Positions 43,878 through 52,447 of a stretch of 64,000 nt of DNA are shown here, in pieces. Numbering within the stretch: the first letter of the stretch is position 1; every line of letters begins with the position of its first letter. The stretch lies in assembly GCA_038243605.1 (NCBI GenBank), contig JBBSQX010000016.1, forward strand, positions 22,444-86,443. Reading direction: 5' to 3'. The notes beneath the pieces are model-generated. The model was not told the origin of the DNA. It made no database searches and saw only the letters and a list, made by a program, of their open reading frames with translations. The stretch comes from Terrimesophilobacter sp038243605. GTDB lineage: Bacteria; Actinomycetota; Actinomycetes; Actinomycetales; Microbacteriaceae. Both the position numbers and the translations under genes were made by a program.

Positions 43878-44088
43878 ATGTCGGCACTTCCGCTGGATTG
43901 CGTGGTGGCTCTTGAACACGAGGGGTGGCAATCGCGTTGCGAGAGCCGGGGCGGCACTTTCTACGGCGCGACGATGTCGGCCACGCGAAAATGATGAGCC
44001 CTTCGTCGCCCTCATGTCCAGCACCTATCACCTCATCAGTGGTGAGCCGAAGCTCGCCCTGTATCAACAGACGACTATTACCCACTGA
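43878..44088 (+). pseudogene. Internally deleted DUF4440/NTF2-like gene
   Basis: The ATG frame gives MSALPLDCVVALEHEGWQSR... ESRGGTFYGATMS, the N-terminus of NTF2-like proteins, then hits a stop near 43994. Another frame from about 43990 gives DEPFVALMSSTYHLISGEPKLALYQQTTITH with a stop at 44088, the usual C-terminus. The two ends join in about 210 bp whereas intact members need about 350, so roughly 140-150 bp of the middle is gone and the frame is broken. Confidence 0.7.
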
Positions 44089-44169
44089 GGGATCCGCGAG
44101 CGAGATGGCTCGGGCACCGAAGGGGATGCTGTACCGGGCGAGTGTGATGGGTTCGACTAGGCGTGCGTT

Positions 44170-44847
44170 TCAGCAGCAGTCACAGGTGTCTGTGTTCTCA
44201 GTGGCGAGCGATGAGAGCGGCTGCTTGCAGGCGTCTCCGCGCCACGCCTCGACACCCTCTCGGACCGCGAATCCGGCGATAATGAGTGCGGCGATAGGAT
44301 CGGCCCATGTCCAGCCGAGAGTGCTGTTGAGCACAAGACCGAGGAGGACTGCGGCGGAGAGGTAGGAGCAGATCAGGGTCTGCTTCGAGTCGGCAACCGC
44401 TGAGGCCGAGCCAAGTTCCTTCCCGGTACGGCGCTCGAACAACGAAAGCGCAGGCATAATCGCGACGCTGATCGCCGCCAAGACGATGCCGACGGTCGAG
44501 TGTTCCGCGTGGGAGAAGCCGAGCAGTGATTGGGCGGCGTTGAATGTCACGACTGCTGCGAGGCCAAAGAACGAGAACGCGATGAGTCGGAGGGGCACAC
44601 GCTCCCGTCGGTGCAGATCAGGACTGGCGAACTGCCAGGCCACTGCCGCCGCAGACAACACTTCCACAATCGAGTCAAGTCCGAAGCCGATCAATGCGGC
44701 GGAGGACGCGACGGTTCCGGCGGAGAGCGCGATGATCGCCTCGATGACGTTATAGCTGATCGTCGCCGCGACGATCCAGCGGATGCGGCGTCGCAGGATC
44801 ACGCGCCGATTGGAGGTCAGCGGTCGTTCGACATCGATGGCACTCAT
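44170..44847 (-). CDS. Cation diffusion facilitator-like transporter
   Basis: 225 aa; the ATG at 44847 overlaps the upstream regulator stop (ATGA). Six hydrophobic helices carry CDF-type polar positions: ALIGFGLDSIVEVLSAA in the second helix and SASAVADSKQTLICSYLS in the fifth, then WADPIAALIIAGFAVREGVEAW. The C-terminus ends in Cys-rich TDTCDCC instead of the usual metal-binding domain. With a CmtR-like sensor upstream, efflux of a soft divalent metal (Cd, Pb, Zn) is inferred. Confidence 0.82.
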   Translation of the reverse strand: MSAIDVERPLTSNRRVILRRRIRWIVAATISYNVIEAIIALSAGTVASSAALIGFGLDSIVEVLSAAAVAWQFASPDLHRRERVPLRLIAFSFFGLAAVVTFNAAQSLLGFSHAEHSTVGIVLAAISVAIMPALSLFERRTGKELGSASAVADSKQTLICSYLSAAVLLGLVLNSTLGWTWADPIAALIIAGFAVREGVEAWRGDACKQPLSSLATENTDTCDCC

Positions 44848-45179
44848 GCGCAGGTGCACCCCTCGCTCGAGCAGCAGTGCGGGTCGACCACGAGCACCAG
44901 GCGCAAAAGATCGTCGAGCGCAGGCGCAAGGTGCGCGTCTGCGAGGCGGTACGAGGTATTCCGCCCGACTTTGACGCCCTCCACGAGGCCACAGCCTCGG
45001 AGACAGGCGAGCTGGTTCGACATGACCTGCCGTGAGACGCCCAGTGCCTCAGCGAGTTCGGAGGGGAACGCGGGGGCCTCGCGCAGAACGAGCAGGATTC
45101 TTGCACGTGTCTCGTCTGACAGCGCGTATCCGAGCCGCGCCAGAGCAGCCGTGTGGGTCAGTGTCGCGGAATGGGTCAC
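44844..45179 (-). CDS. cmtR: ArsR/SmtB-family metal sensor, CmtR-like
   Basis: 111 aa from a GTG at 45179, chosen because the TACTAT -10 lies seven bases upstream (leaderless); a GTG two codons earlier lies too near the -10. The winged helix ends in SNQLACLRGCGLVEG with Cys59 and Cys63, matching the paired cysteines of Mycobacterium tuberculosis CmtR, and Cys102/Cys103 in DPHCCSSEGC match its third ligand. It should release DNA on binding Cd(II) or Pb(II) and derepress itself and the transporter. Confidence 0.88.
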   Translation of the reverse strand: MTHSATLTHTAALARLGYALSDETRARILLVLREAPAFPSELAEALGVSRQVMSNQLACLRGCGLVEGVKVGRNTSYRLADAHLAPALDDLLRLVLVVDPHCCSSEGCTCA

Positions 45180-45186
45180 GCACAAA

Positions 45187-45206
45187 ATAGTACAGAAATT
45201 GCTGTA
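45187..45206 (-). promoter_or_regulatory. cmtR operator/promoter
   Basis: The dyad TACAG-N6-CTGTA (45191-45206) abuts and partly overlaps the minus-strand -10 TACTAT (complement of 45187-45192). A bound ArsR-type dimer would occlude RNA polymerase. The gap 45207-45457 shows no gene. Confidence 0.6.
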
Positions 45207-45457
45207 TTGATGTGTGAGGCGGAGAGGGTCGACGATCTCCCTGCGAGCGGTCCGAGGCTGACGTACGCTTCAGCCCATGAACGTCATTTCGATAGCATCA
45301 CGCAATCCCAATTGCCGGTGGGCTAGTGACGCATCCGCCGCCATATGGACCGGATGCGACGGCCCATCGCTCGCTAGAACTCCCGCGATCCCAAACGCGC
45401 GGCTTCACGGGAGCTCAGCTTCCATTTGCCGCTCCGCACGAATGCCTTAGCGCCCTC

Positions 45458-45625
45458 GTTCTTGCGAGCCCGACTCCATTTGGCGCCGAGCTAGTGCTGG
45501 ACGACATGCGCGCATGGGCGAACGAGCGGATCTCCAATTACAAGGGTCCCCACGCCATGACAGTGCACGCGATTTCGCGCAATACGTCAGGCAAGATCCA
45601 GAAGCACATCCTGCGCAGCGAGCTC
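45458..45625 (+). pseudogene. Relic of an AMP-forming acyl ligase C-terminus
   Basis: In one frame the segment reads LASPTPFGAELVLDDMRAWANERISNYKGPHAMTVHAISRNTSGKIQKHILRSELG. This matches the mobile C-terminal domain of acyl-CoA synthetases, including the A10 lysine motif (RNTSGKIQKHILR). The usual A8 hinge and core are absent upstream, and the frame runs into sequence antisense to the SDR gene. Only the tail of a lost ligase gene remains. It may once have worked with the adjacent SDR. Confidence 0.6.
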
Positions 45626-45732
45626 GGGATGCAGTCCGGTCGGGTCGCTCACGCCACTGACGAAGTACCCGTTGAGAACATTGTTGCTGGTACCGGGAAT
45701 CGGGTTTCGGGTTTCGGTGCCAGCGACTGGCT

Positions 45733-46593
45733 TTACCGGCGACCGGTGAAATCGTCCATCGAGCTGTATACCTTGAAAACGCGACCCGCCACGACATCCC
45801 ATGCCCGCGTCGGCATAAGTCCTTTGAGCGCGCGGCCGAAACCCACCGTCCACGGCTTCATGAGCAAGGGTTTGCCTTTGAGCATCGCCCTCCACGCTGC
45901 GGTCGAGGCAATCTCCGGAGTCATGATGGGGGTGAGGAGTGGCCCTCGCACGCCCTCGAACATCCCGGTGCTGATGTAGCTCGGCGCGAAGGTGGTCACT
46001 TTCACGTGCGGGTGGCCAGCTTTCACAAGTTCGAGCCGCACAGAATCACTCCAGCCGATCATCGCCCACTTCGATGCCGCATACACGCTCATGCGCGGGT
46101 TCGAGAGCGTGCCTGCGGCGGACGCAACATTTAAGATGCGGCACTCGTTCGTCTTGGCGATCATGCCCGGCAGAAACTCGCGGGACAGATACATCGCTGC
46201 AAACGCGTTGATGTTCATGGTGAGTTCGATGTCATTTTCGGGATCGTGCTCCCAGAAGAGACTGCTGCGAATGATGCCCGCGTTGTTGATGAGCACGTCG
46301 GGGTCCCCGACATCCTTGCGGATGCGAGCGGCAACCGCGGCGATGTCTTTGCGCGAGGCGAGGTCGACAACGTAGCGGTGGACAGTGGACGAGGCCCCTG
46401 ATGCGGTCTTCGCCGTGGCTGTCGCCGTCGCGCGCGCTTCGAGTTCTATCGCGGTCGCCGCCATGGCCTCCGCGTTCACATCGAGAAGCACGACGTGCGC
46501 CGCGCCTTCGTCGACCGCCCGTTCGGCGTAGAGCTTGCCCATACCCATCGCCGCGCCGGTGATGGCAACCGTCAACCCCGAGACTGAATGCAT
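45733..46593 (-). CDS. Short-chain dehydrogenase/reductase
   Basis: 286 aa. The nucleotide-binding motif is VAITGAAMGMGKLYAERA, followed by LINNAGII and the catalytic tail ILNVASAAGTLSNPRMSVYAASKWAMIGW, with Ser and Tyr-x-x-x-Lys intact. NAD(P)-dependent oxidation or reduction of an alcohol or ketone is expected; the substrate is unknown. An Ala/Thr-rich stretch (ATATATAKTASGAS) sits in the loop near 55-70. It is divergent from the UvrA-like gene. Confidence 0.85.
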   Translation of the reverse strand: MHSVSGLTVAITGAAMGMGKLYAERAVDEGAAHVVLLDVNAEAMAATAIELEARATATATAKTASGASSTVHRYVVDLASRKDIAAVAARIRKDVGDPDVLINNAGIIRSSLFWEHDPENDIELTMNINAFAAMYLSREFLPGMIAKTNECRILNVASAAGTLSNPRMSVYAASKWAMIGWSDSVRLELVKAGHPHVKVTTFAPSYISTGMFEGVRGPLLTPIMTPEIASTAAWRAMLKGKPLLMKPWTVGFGRALKGLMPTRAWDVVAGRVFKVYSSMDDFTGRR

Positions 46594-46665
46594 GTCGCAC
46601 CTCTTTCTGTGTTCAGTCTAATTGCGGAAGAATGGGACCACACGACCGACAAGGAGCTGCCGCGC

Positions 46666-49083
46666 ATGACACCAAAGGATGACAACGCGACACACGTCGC
46701 TGACGGCCACGACATCATCCGGGCGCAGGGTGCCCGCGTCAATAACCTCAAAAACGTGAGTGTCGACATCCCCAAACGCAGGCTCACCGTGTTTACCGGT
46801 GTCTCTGGTTCTGGCAAAAGTTCGCTCGTGTTCGACACGATTGCGGCCGAATCCCAGCGCATGATCAACGAAACCTATAGCTCCTTCGTGCAGGGGTTCA
46901 TGCCGACGCTCGCGCGACCGGATGTCGACCTACTTGAGGGGCTCACCACCGCCATCATCGTGGATCAGGAGCGGATGGGCGCAAACTCGCGCTCCACCGT
47001 CGGCACCGCCACCGATGCAAATGCGCTGCTGCGCATCCTGTTCAGCCGGCTCGGCTCCCCCCGCATTGGTTCGCCGCAGGCGTTCTCGTTCAACGTCGCG
47101 TCCATCAGCGGTGCTGGCGCTGTGACGTTCGAGCGCGGCGGCGAGAAGGTGAAAGAGCGGCGCGAGTTCAACATCACAGGCGGTATGTGCTCAACGTGCG
47201 AAGGCACCGGAAAGGTGACCGACTTCGACCTGACCGCACTCTATGACGAGAGCAAGTCGCTCGAGGATGGGGCGATCACCATCCCAGGCTTCAGCATCGA
47301 TGGGTGGTACGCCCGCATCTACAAGAACAGTGGGTTCTTCGCTGCAGACAAACCGATTGCTAAGTTCACGAAGAAGGAACTGCGCGATCTTCTCTACGGT
47401 GAGCCGACGAAGATCAAGGTCGACGGCATCAACCTCACCTATGAGGGGCTCATCCCGCGGATTCAGAAGTCGATGCTGTCGAAAGACAAAGAGGCGATGC
47501 AGCCGCACATCCGCGCTTTCGTCGAAAGAGCTATCACCTTCACGACCTGCCCGGAGTGCGCTGGCACACGGCTCAATGAGGGGGCCCGCTCCTCGAAGAT
47601 CAAGGGCATCAGCATTGCGGATGCCTGCTCGATGCAGATCAGCGACCTCGCTGAGTGGGTGAGCAGCATTGACGATTCGAGCGTTGCGCCGCTGCTCGGC
47701 ACCCTGCGCCACACGCTCGACTCCTTCGTGGGCATCGGTCTCGGCTATCTTTCGCTCGAGCGCCCATCTGGCACACTCTCTGGCGGGGAGTCGCAACGCA
47801 CGAAGATGATCCGCCACCTCGGGTCATCACTCACCGACGTGACCTACGTGTTTGACGAGCCGACGGTTGGTTTGCATCCGCACGATATTCAGCGGATGAA
47901 CGATCTGTTGCTGCAGTTGCGCGACAAAGGCAACACAATGCTCGTCGTGGAACACAAACCGGAGATGATCGAGATCGCCGACCACGTTATCGACCTTGGT
48001 CCAGGAGCGGGCAGCGCGGGTGGCGAGATCACTTTCGAGGGCACGGTCGCTGAGTTGCGCAAGAGCGACACCGTGACCGGTCGACACCTGGATGACCGCG
48101 CCTCGCTCAAGCCCGAACTTCGCGAGTCGAGCGGTGCGATTAAGGTGCGCAAGGCACAAGAGAACAACCTGCAGAACGTGGATGTCGACATCCCGCTCGG
48201 CACCCTCGTCGTCATGACGGGCGTCGCTGGCTCTGGCAAGAGCTCGCTGTTGCGCGGCTCCGTGTCGGGTCGCGACGGTGTTGTCACGGTTGACCAAGGT
48301 GCCATCAAGGGTTCACGACGCAGCAACCCGGCCACCTACACCGGGCTTTTGGAGCCCATCCGCAAAGCATTCGCCAAAGCGAACGGCGTGAAGCCGGCAC
48401 TGTTCAGCGCGAACTCTGAGGGCGCCTGCCCAAACTGCAAGGGTGCTGGCGTGATCTACACCGACCTCGGCGTGATGGCCGGGGTCGAGACAGTGTGTGA
48501 GGTGTGCGAGGGCAAACGCTTTGAGGCCTCCGTGCTTGACTACACTCTCGGCGGCCGGAACATCGCGGAGGTTCTGGCAATGCCGGTTTCTGAGGCGAAG
48601 GAGTTCTTTGCTGGCGATTCTGACACCGGCAGCAATAGCGATGGCAGCAATAGTGACGGCAGCACGAAGCTGCCCGCAGCCCACGCCATCCTGGTGCGCC
48701 TCGCGGATGTCGGCCTCGGCTACATCCAGCTCGGCCAACCGCTCACGACGCTCTCTGGCGGCGAGCGCCAACGACTCAAGCTCGCGACACGGATGGCAGA
48801 GAAGGGCGACGTGTACGTGCTCGACGAGCCGACCAGCGGCCTGCACCTGGCGGATGTCGAAAACCTGCTTGGCCTTCTCGATCGCCTCGTTGACTCCGGC
48901 AAATCCGTCATCGTGATCGAGCACCACCAGGCGGTGATGGCCCACGCGGACTGGATCATCGACCTTGGGCCTGGCGCTGGTCACGACGGCGGCAAAGTCG
49001 TCTTCGAGGGCACCCCGGCCGATCTGGTCGCAAAGAAGTCAACGCTGACGGGTGAGCACCTCGCCAAATATGTCGGAGCCTGA
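46666..49083 (+). CDS. UvrA-like ABC ATPase (UvrA2/DrrC type)
   Basis: 805 aa; AAGGAG (46651-46656) supports the ATG at 46666. Two ABC modules: Walker A GVSGSGKSS and GVAGSGKSS, signatures LSGGESQR and LSGGERQR, Walker B VFDEPTVGLH and VLDEPTSGLH. Zinc-type CxxC pairs occur as CSTCEGTG, CPECAGT, CPNCKGAG and CEVCEGK. At about 800 residues it is shorter than true UvrA (about 950) and belongs to the paralogue group tied to drug or DNA-lesion resistance. A Ser/Gly/Asp/Asn repeat (SNSDGSNSDGS) near 665 is probably a flexible insert. Confidence 0.87.
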   Translation: MTPKDDNATHVADGHDIIRAQGARVNNLKNVSVDIPKRRLTVFTGVSGSGKSSLVFDTIAAESQRMINETYSSFVQGFMPTLARPDVDLLEGLTTAIIVDQERMGANSRSTVGTATDANALLRILFSRLGSPRIGSPQAFSFNVASISGAGAVTFERGGEKVKERREFNITGGMCSTCEGTGKVTDFDLTALYDESKSLEDGAITIPGFSIDGWYARIYKNSGFFAADKPIAKFTKKELRDLLYGEPTKIKVDGINLTYEGLIPRIQKSMLSKDKEAMQPHIRAFVERAITFTTCPECAGTRLNEGARSSKIKGISIADACSMQISDLAEWVSSIDDSSVAPLLGTLRHTLDSFVGIGLGYLSLERPSGTLSGGESQRTKMIRHLGSSLTDVTYVFDEPTVGLHPHDIQRMNDLLLQLRDKGNTMLVVEHKPEMIEIADHVIDLGPGAGSAGGEITFEGTVAELRKSDTVTGRHLDDRASLKPELRESSGAIKVRKAQENNLQNVDVDIPLGTLVVMTGVAGSGKSSLLRGSVSGRDGVVTVDQGAIKGSRRSNPATYTGLLEPIRKAFAKANGVKPALFSANSEGACPNCKGAGVIYTDLGVMAGVETVCEVCEGKRFEASVLDYTLGGRNIAEVLAMPVSEAKEFFAGDSDTGSNSDGSNSDGSTKLPAAHAILVRLADVGLGYIQLGQPLTTLSGGERQRLKLATRMAEKGDVYVLDEPTSGLHLADVENLLGLLDRLVDSGKSVIVIEHHQAVMAHADWIIDLGPGAGHDGGKVVFEGTPADLVAKKSTLTGEHLAKYVGA

Positions 49084-49108
49084 CAGGTAACGCAACCCGT
49101 GCGCGGGT

Positions 49109-49531
49109 CTATTTCTTTGGGGCCTTCATGTCGTCTACGGAGTTTTTACTTGAGCTCTCCCGGGTTTCGAGTCCGATGGCGTCACGCAATTCTGCGCCTT
49201 CTTCGATGAGCCCGTCATCTTCCGCGAGACGCGCGAGCATCCCTGCGATGGCGTTGAGCTTGTGCTGGAGCGCCTGATCGGCCCGCGTCTGACTGTTTTG
49301 CAGGAGCGCCACCATCAGGAATGTCACGATCGTCGTGAGGGTGTTGATGATCAATTGCCACGTGTCGATGTCTCGAAGAAAAACGATCGACGGCGCCCAC
49401 AGGACAACGAGAAGCACGCAGAAGCAGAAGAACCACGCTCGACTTGCTACTCGCGATGCCGCTTCAGCGAAGTGATCGAATGATCCCACTCGTGGAGATA
49501 CCTCGCTCGGCATTACCGGGTTGTTCGCCAT
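49109..49531 (-). CDS. Low-affinity iron permease family protein
   Basis: 140 aa with two membrane helices (WFFCFCVLLVVLWAPSIVFL and WQLIINTLTTIVTFLMVALLQNSQTR) and the conserved QNSQTRADQALQHKLNAI segment of the Iron_permease family. Transport activity of the bacterial members is doubtful. It precedes a small DUF7218-like gene. Confidence 0.82.
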   Translation of the reverse strand: MANNPVMPSEVSPRVGSFDHFAEAASRVASRAWFFCFCVLLVVLWAPSIVFLRDIDTWQLIINTLTTIVTFLMVALLQNSQTRADQALQHKLNAIAGMLARLAEDDGLIEEGAELRDAIGLETRESSSKNSVDDMKAPKK

Positions 49532-49547
49532 CGTGATGTCCTGTTCT

Positions 49548-49814
49548 CTAGTGGTGACGCAATTGATCGATGAGTTCTGACTTCTTCTTGCCTGAGTAGC
49601 CCTTCAAGCCCAATTCGCTCGCGCGACTGCGAAGCTCGTCTACCGTCCAGTCATCATACGAACCGGATTCGCCGCCCTTGCGCCCCACCGCTGACGCACC
49701 GCGCTTCGCTATCGCGTTGGATACCCGCGCCGCTTTCTCTTTGGATGCGCCGTCTTCTCGCAACTCCTCGTACAGTTCAGGGTCTTTGAGGTGTGAGTTC
49801 TTCTTGGCAGGCAT
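49548..49814 (-). CDS. DUF7218-like protein with Rho N-terminal/SAP-like end
   Basis: 88 aa. MPAKKNSHLKDPELYEELREDGASKEKAARVSNAIAKRG is followed by GRKGGESGSYDDWTVDELRSRASELGLKGYSGKKKSELIDQLRHH. The end resembles Rho_N/SAP nucleic-acid-binding motifs. Such small basic proteins are frequent near LigD/Ku loci and in stress regulons of actinobacteria as I recall; the function is not known. The gap 49815-49928 holds no gene. Confidence 0.75.
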   Translation of the reverse strand: MPAKKNSHLKDPELYEELREDGASKEKAARVSNAIAKRGASAVGRKGGESGSYDDWTVDELRSRASELGLKGYSGKKKSELIDQLRHH

Positions 49815-49928
49815 ATCTTCTCCTTACTCGCGGTTCAATTTGCTCACATTTTTGCGCGCATGAACAAGGCCTTGAATCTTCAGGATCTGTTTGGTACTAC
49901 CCATTCACGCGCTCCGGCTAATCAGACG

Positions 49929-52367
49929 TCATGGTTGTTCCTTAGTGACATCACTAGGCGACTTATCCGGTCTCCACCCACGCCACGACGGCTGGCGAAG
50001 GCGGCCTGTCGCTGTCCATTCAACGAACTGCACTTCGCCGACCAGATCTGGTCGAACCCAGTGAGCGTCCGCAGAATCAGACTTTGGCACATCGACGAAA
50101 GGGCTGGTCTTTCGCGCGCGAGACGTCAGGCGCAAGGCGATCTTCTCCAGCTCTCTCTCGGAGAATCCGGTTCCCACCCGGCCGACATAGGTCAACCCTT
50201 GTGGGCCGGGAACACCCACAAGCAAGGAGCCGATCGTTGCCGAGCGTTGACCCTTTCCTGGCCGCCATCCGCCCACCACAACTTCCTGAGCCCGATGGTG
50301 TTTGATCTTAATCCACCCTCTAGAACGGCGCCCCGGGCGATACGCATCGTCGAGTCGCTTAGCGATCACCCCCTCGAGTTCGAGTTCTCGGCTCGCAGAG
50401 ATGGCGGTGTTCAGGCCGACGTCAAACGCTGGCGGCATCTGCACTACGTCGGATTCCACTACAGCCTCACGAAGCCGCGCGCGTCGGCTCTCGTATGAGT
50501 CATCCACCATAGATTCGCCATCCGATTCGATCATGTCAAAGAGAAAGTACTTCACCGGCACAGTGCTCATCGCCTTCTGCACATCCCGCACTCGAGTGAG
50601 CCCGATGCGTTGCTGCAGCAATCCGAAGTCGGGCCGGCCGTTTCGGTTAAGCGCAACGATTTCGCCGTCGAACACGGCGGACGACAATCGTGAGCTGCGG
50701 GCGATATCGATCGCGACGTCCGGAAAGGTCGATGTCACGTCTCTTCTGTTTCGCGTGAAAAGTCGAGCCTCGTCATCCTGAACGGCGGCAATAATGCGCA
50801 TGCCGTCCCACTTCATTTCGAATGCCCACTCGTCTTCGTCGGATATATCTCGCTCGGTTCCAAGCGTCGCCAGCATGGGTTCCACAAAGCCTGCGGAATG
50901 ACGTTTGCCTTTTGGTTTCGTTGCCTTCGCGGTTGAAGCCACACTGTCTTTTGAGACGCTCTGCCCCGTGGCAGGCACAGGTTTCATCAGGTGAATGAGC
51001 CAATTGTTGCGTTTCTTTCCCTCACCCCCCGTGCGAATGAGCGCAACGCGTGTGGGCACACCGAGGCCGCCTCCGTTACGCCCGTGGAGCGTCACGATCA
51101 CTTCGTCGTCGCGCCACTTCTCACGCTCGTATTCGCCCGCATCCCAGATGGTGACCGTGCCCGCACCATACTGGCCAGCGGGAATTGTGCCCTCAAACGA
51201 CCCATAATCGAGCGGATGATCCTCCGTTTGCACGGCGAGATGGTTTTTTGCAGACGACGTCGGTACCCCTTTCGGCAACGCCCACGACACCAGAACCCCG
51301 TCGCGTTCCAATCGGAAATCGTAGTGAAGCTGGCGGGCGTGATGCTCTTGGATGACAAAGCTTGTACCGGAAGAATCGTTCGACCCCGACATGGGTTCTG
51401 GTGTTCTCTTGGGATCACGCATGGAAATATACGCCGCCAATTTCTCGCCCGTACCCGCATTCTCTCCGGGCATTTCATCCACGAGCTCGGCGAGCGGATC
51501 GTTGCCTTTCTCGACCCGTCGCAACACCTCCTCGAACTCAAGGTGTTTGAGACCAGCGGATTCAAGCTCTTTCCAGGTGCGTGGTGCAGCGACAGTCGGC
51601 CGAAGGCGCCCCCTCAGTGAGTATGGCGCGACGGTGGTCTTGGCAGCGTTGTTCTGACTCCAGTCCACAAACACTTTGCCTGGCCGTAGCGCGCGCTTCA
51701 TGTCGCTGACGACAAGTTCTGGATGTTCGGTTTCGAGTGCGCGCGCAAGTTCGCGCGCAACAGCAGAGACCTGAACGGAGGTGCTTTTGCCGTCAAGCGC
51801 CGCGTAAAGGTGGATTCCTTTGCTCCCACTCGTGACAGGGAAAGCTCTCAAGCCCATGTCATCAAAGATGATTTTCGCCGCACGCGCGACCTCCGCGCAT
51901 TCGGCCAACCCAATGCCATCCCCTGGGTCGAGATCCAAAACGAGTCGATCTGGATTCTGCGCAAGTCCACGCCCATCAAACTTCCACTGCGGCACATGAA
52001 TCTCAAGAGCGGCAATCTGGGCGAGCCACGCCAACGTTGCGGCGTTGTTGACGAGCGGGTAGTGATTGCTGTGATCTTTGTGTTCGATGGCGTGCCGCTC
52101 GACCCACTCAGGTGTCGAGTCATCGAGATCCTTCTGAAAGAAGACCTTTCCGGGTTCCTTCATCGTGCCCACGCCGTTGACCCAGCGCTTTCGTGTGGCG
52201 GGACGATCATGCGCATAACGGATGAAGACTCTTGCTACGCGTGCGTAGTATTCGAGCACGTCGGCTTTCGTTGTTCCTGTCGCCGGATACAGCACTTTAT
52301 CGAGGTTGGTGATCTTCAGTCGGTGGCCACCCACCGACACAGTTTGTGACTTCTTGCCCACCGCCAT
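49929..52367 (-). CDS. ligD: Multifunctional ATP-dependent DNA ligase LigD
   Basis: 812 aa from the ATG at 52367. Domain order is polymerase/primase (about 1-290, LVLDLDPGDG metal site), 3'-phosphoesterase (about 330-480, EHHARQLHYDFRLERDGVLVSWALPKG) and ligase (from about 520, EMKWDGMRI with the adenylated Lys, VFDGEIVALN, EGVIAKRLD, WIKIKH). This Pol-PE-Lig order is that of mycobacterial LigD. It processes and seals double-strand breaks in non-homologous end joining with Ku, encoded divergently 80 bp away. Confidence 0.93.
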   Translation of the reverse strand: MAVGKKSQTVSVGGHRLKITNLDKVLYPATGTTKADVLEYYARVARVFIRYAHDRPATRKRWVNGVGTMKEPGKVFFQKDLDDSTPEWVERHAIEHKDHSNHYPLVNNAATLAWLAQIAALEIHVPQWKFDGRGLAQNPDRLVLDLDPGDGIGLAECAEVARAAKIIFDDMGLRAFPVTSGSKGIHLYAALDGKSTSVQVSAVARELARALETEHPELVVSDMKRALRPGKVFVDWSQNNAAKTTVAPYSLRGRLRPTVAAPRTWKELESAGLKHLEFEEVLRRVEKGNDPLAELVDEMPGENAGTGEKLAAYISMRDPKRTPEPMSGSNDSSGTSFVIQEHHARQLHYDFRLERDGVLVSWALPKGVPTSSAKNHLAVQTEDHPLDYGSFEGTIPAGQYGAGTVTIWDAGEYEREKWRDDEVIVTLHGRNGGGLGVPTRVALIRTGGEGKKRNNWLIHLMKPVPATGQSVSKDSVASTAKATKPKGKRHSAGFVEPMLATLGTERDISDEDEWAFEMKWDGMRIIAAVQDDEARLFTRNRRDVTSTFPDVAIDIARSSRLSSAVFDGEIVALNRNGRPDFGLLQQRIGLTRVRDVQKAMSTVPVKYFLFDMIESDGESMVDDSYESRRARLREAVVESDVVQMPPAFDVGLNTAISASRELELEGVIAKRLDDAYRPGRRSRGWIKIKHHRAQEVVVGGWRPGKGQRSATIGSLLVGVPGPQGLTYVGRVGTGFSERELEKIALRLTSRARKTSPFVDVPKSDSADAHWVRPDLVGEVQFVEWTATGRLRQPSWRGWRPDKSPSDVTKEQP

Positions 52368-52447
52368 GCTCGTCAAGCTAATGATCGTTCGTGTGTGTTC
52401 TCTGAGAGTTCGCTCCACGTGACGAGGTCAACGGGTCTAATGGAGAT

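Noticed and set aside
45326..45979. A 217-codon + strand open frame as a real gene
   Set aside because: Its second half is antisense to the SDR gene and only about 56 codons look like protein (ligase relic), so it was recorded as a pseudogene fragment.
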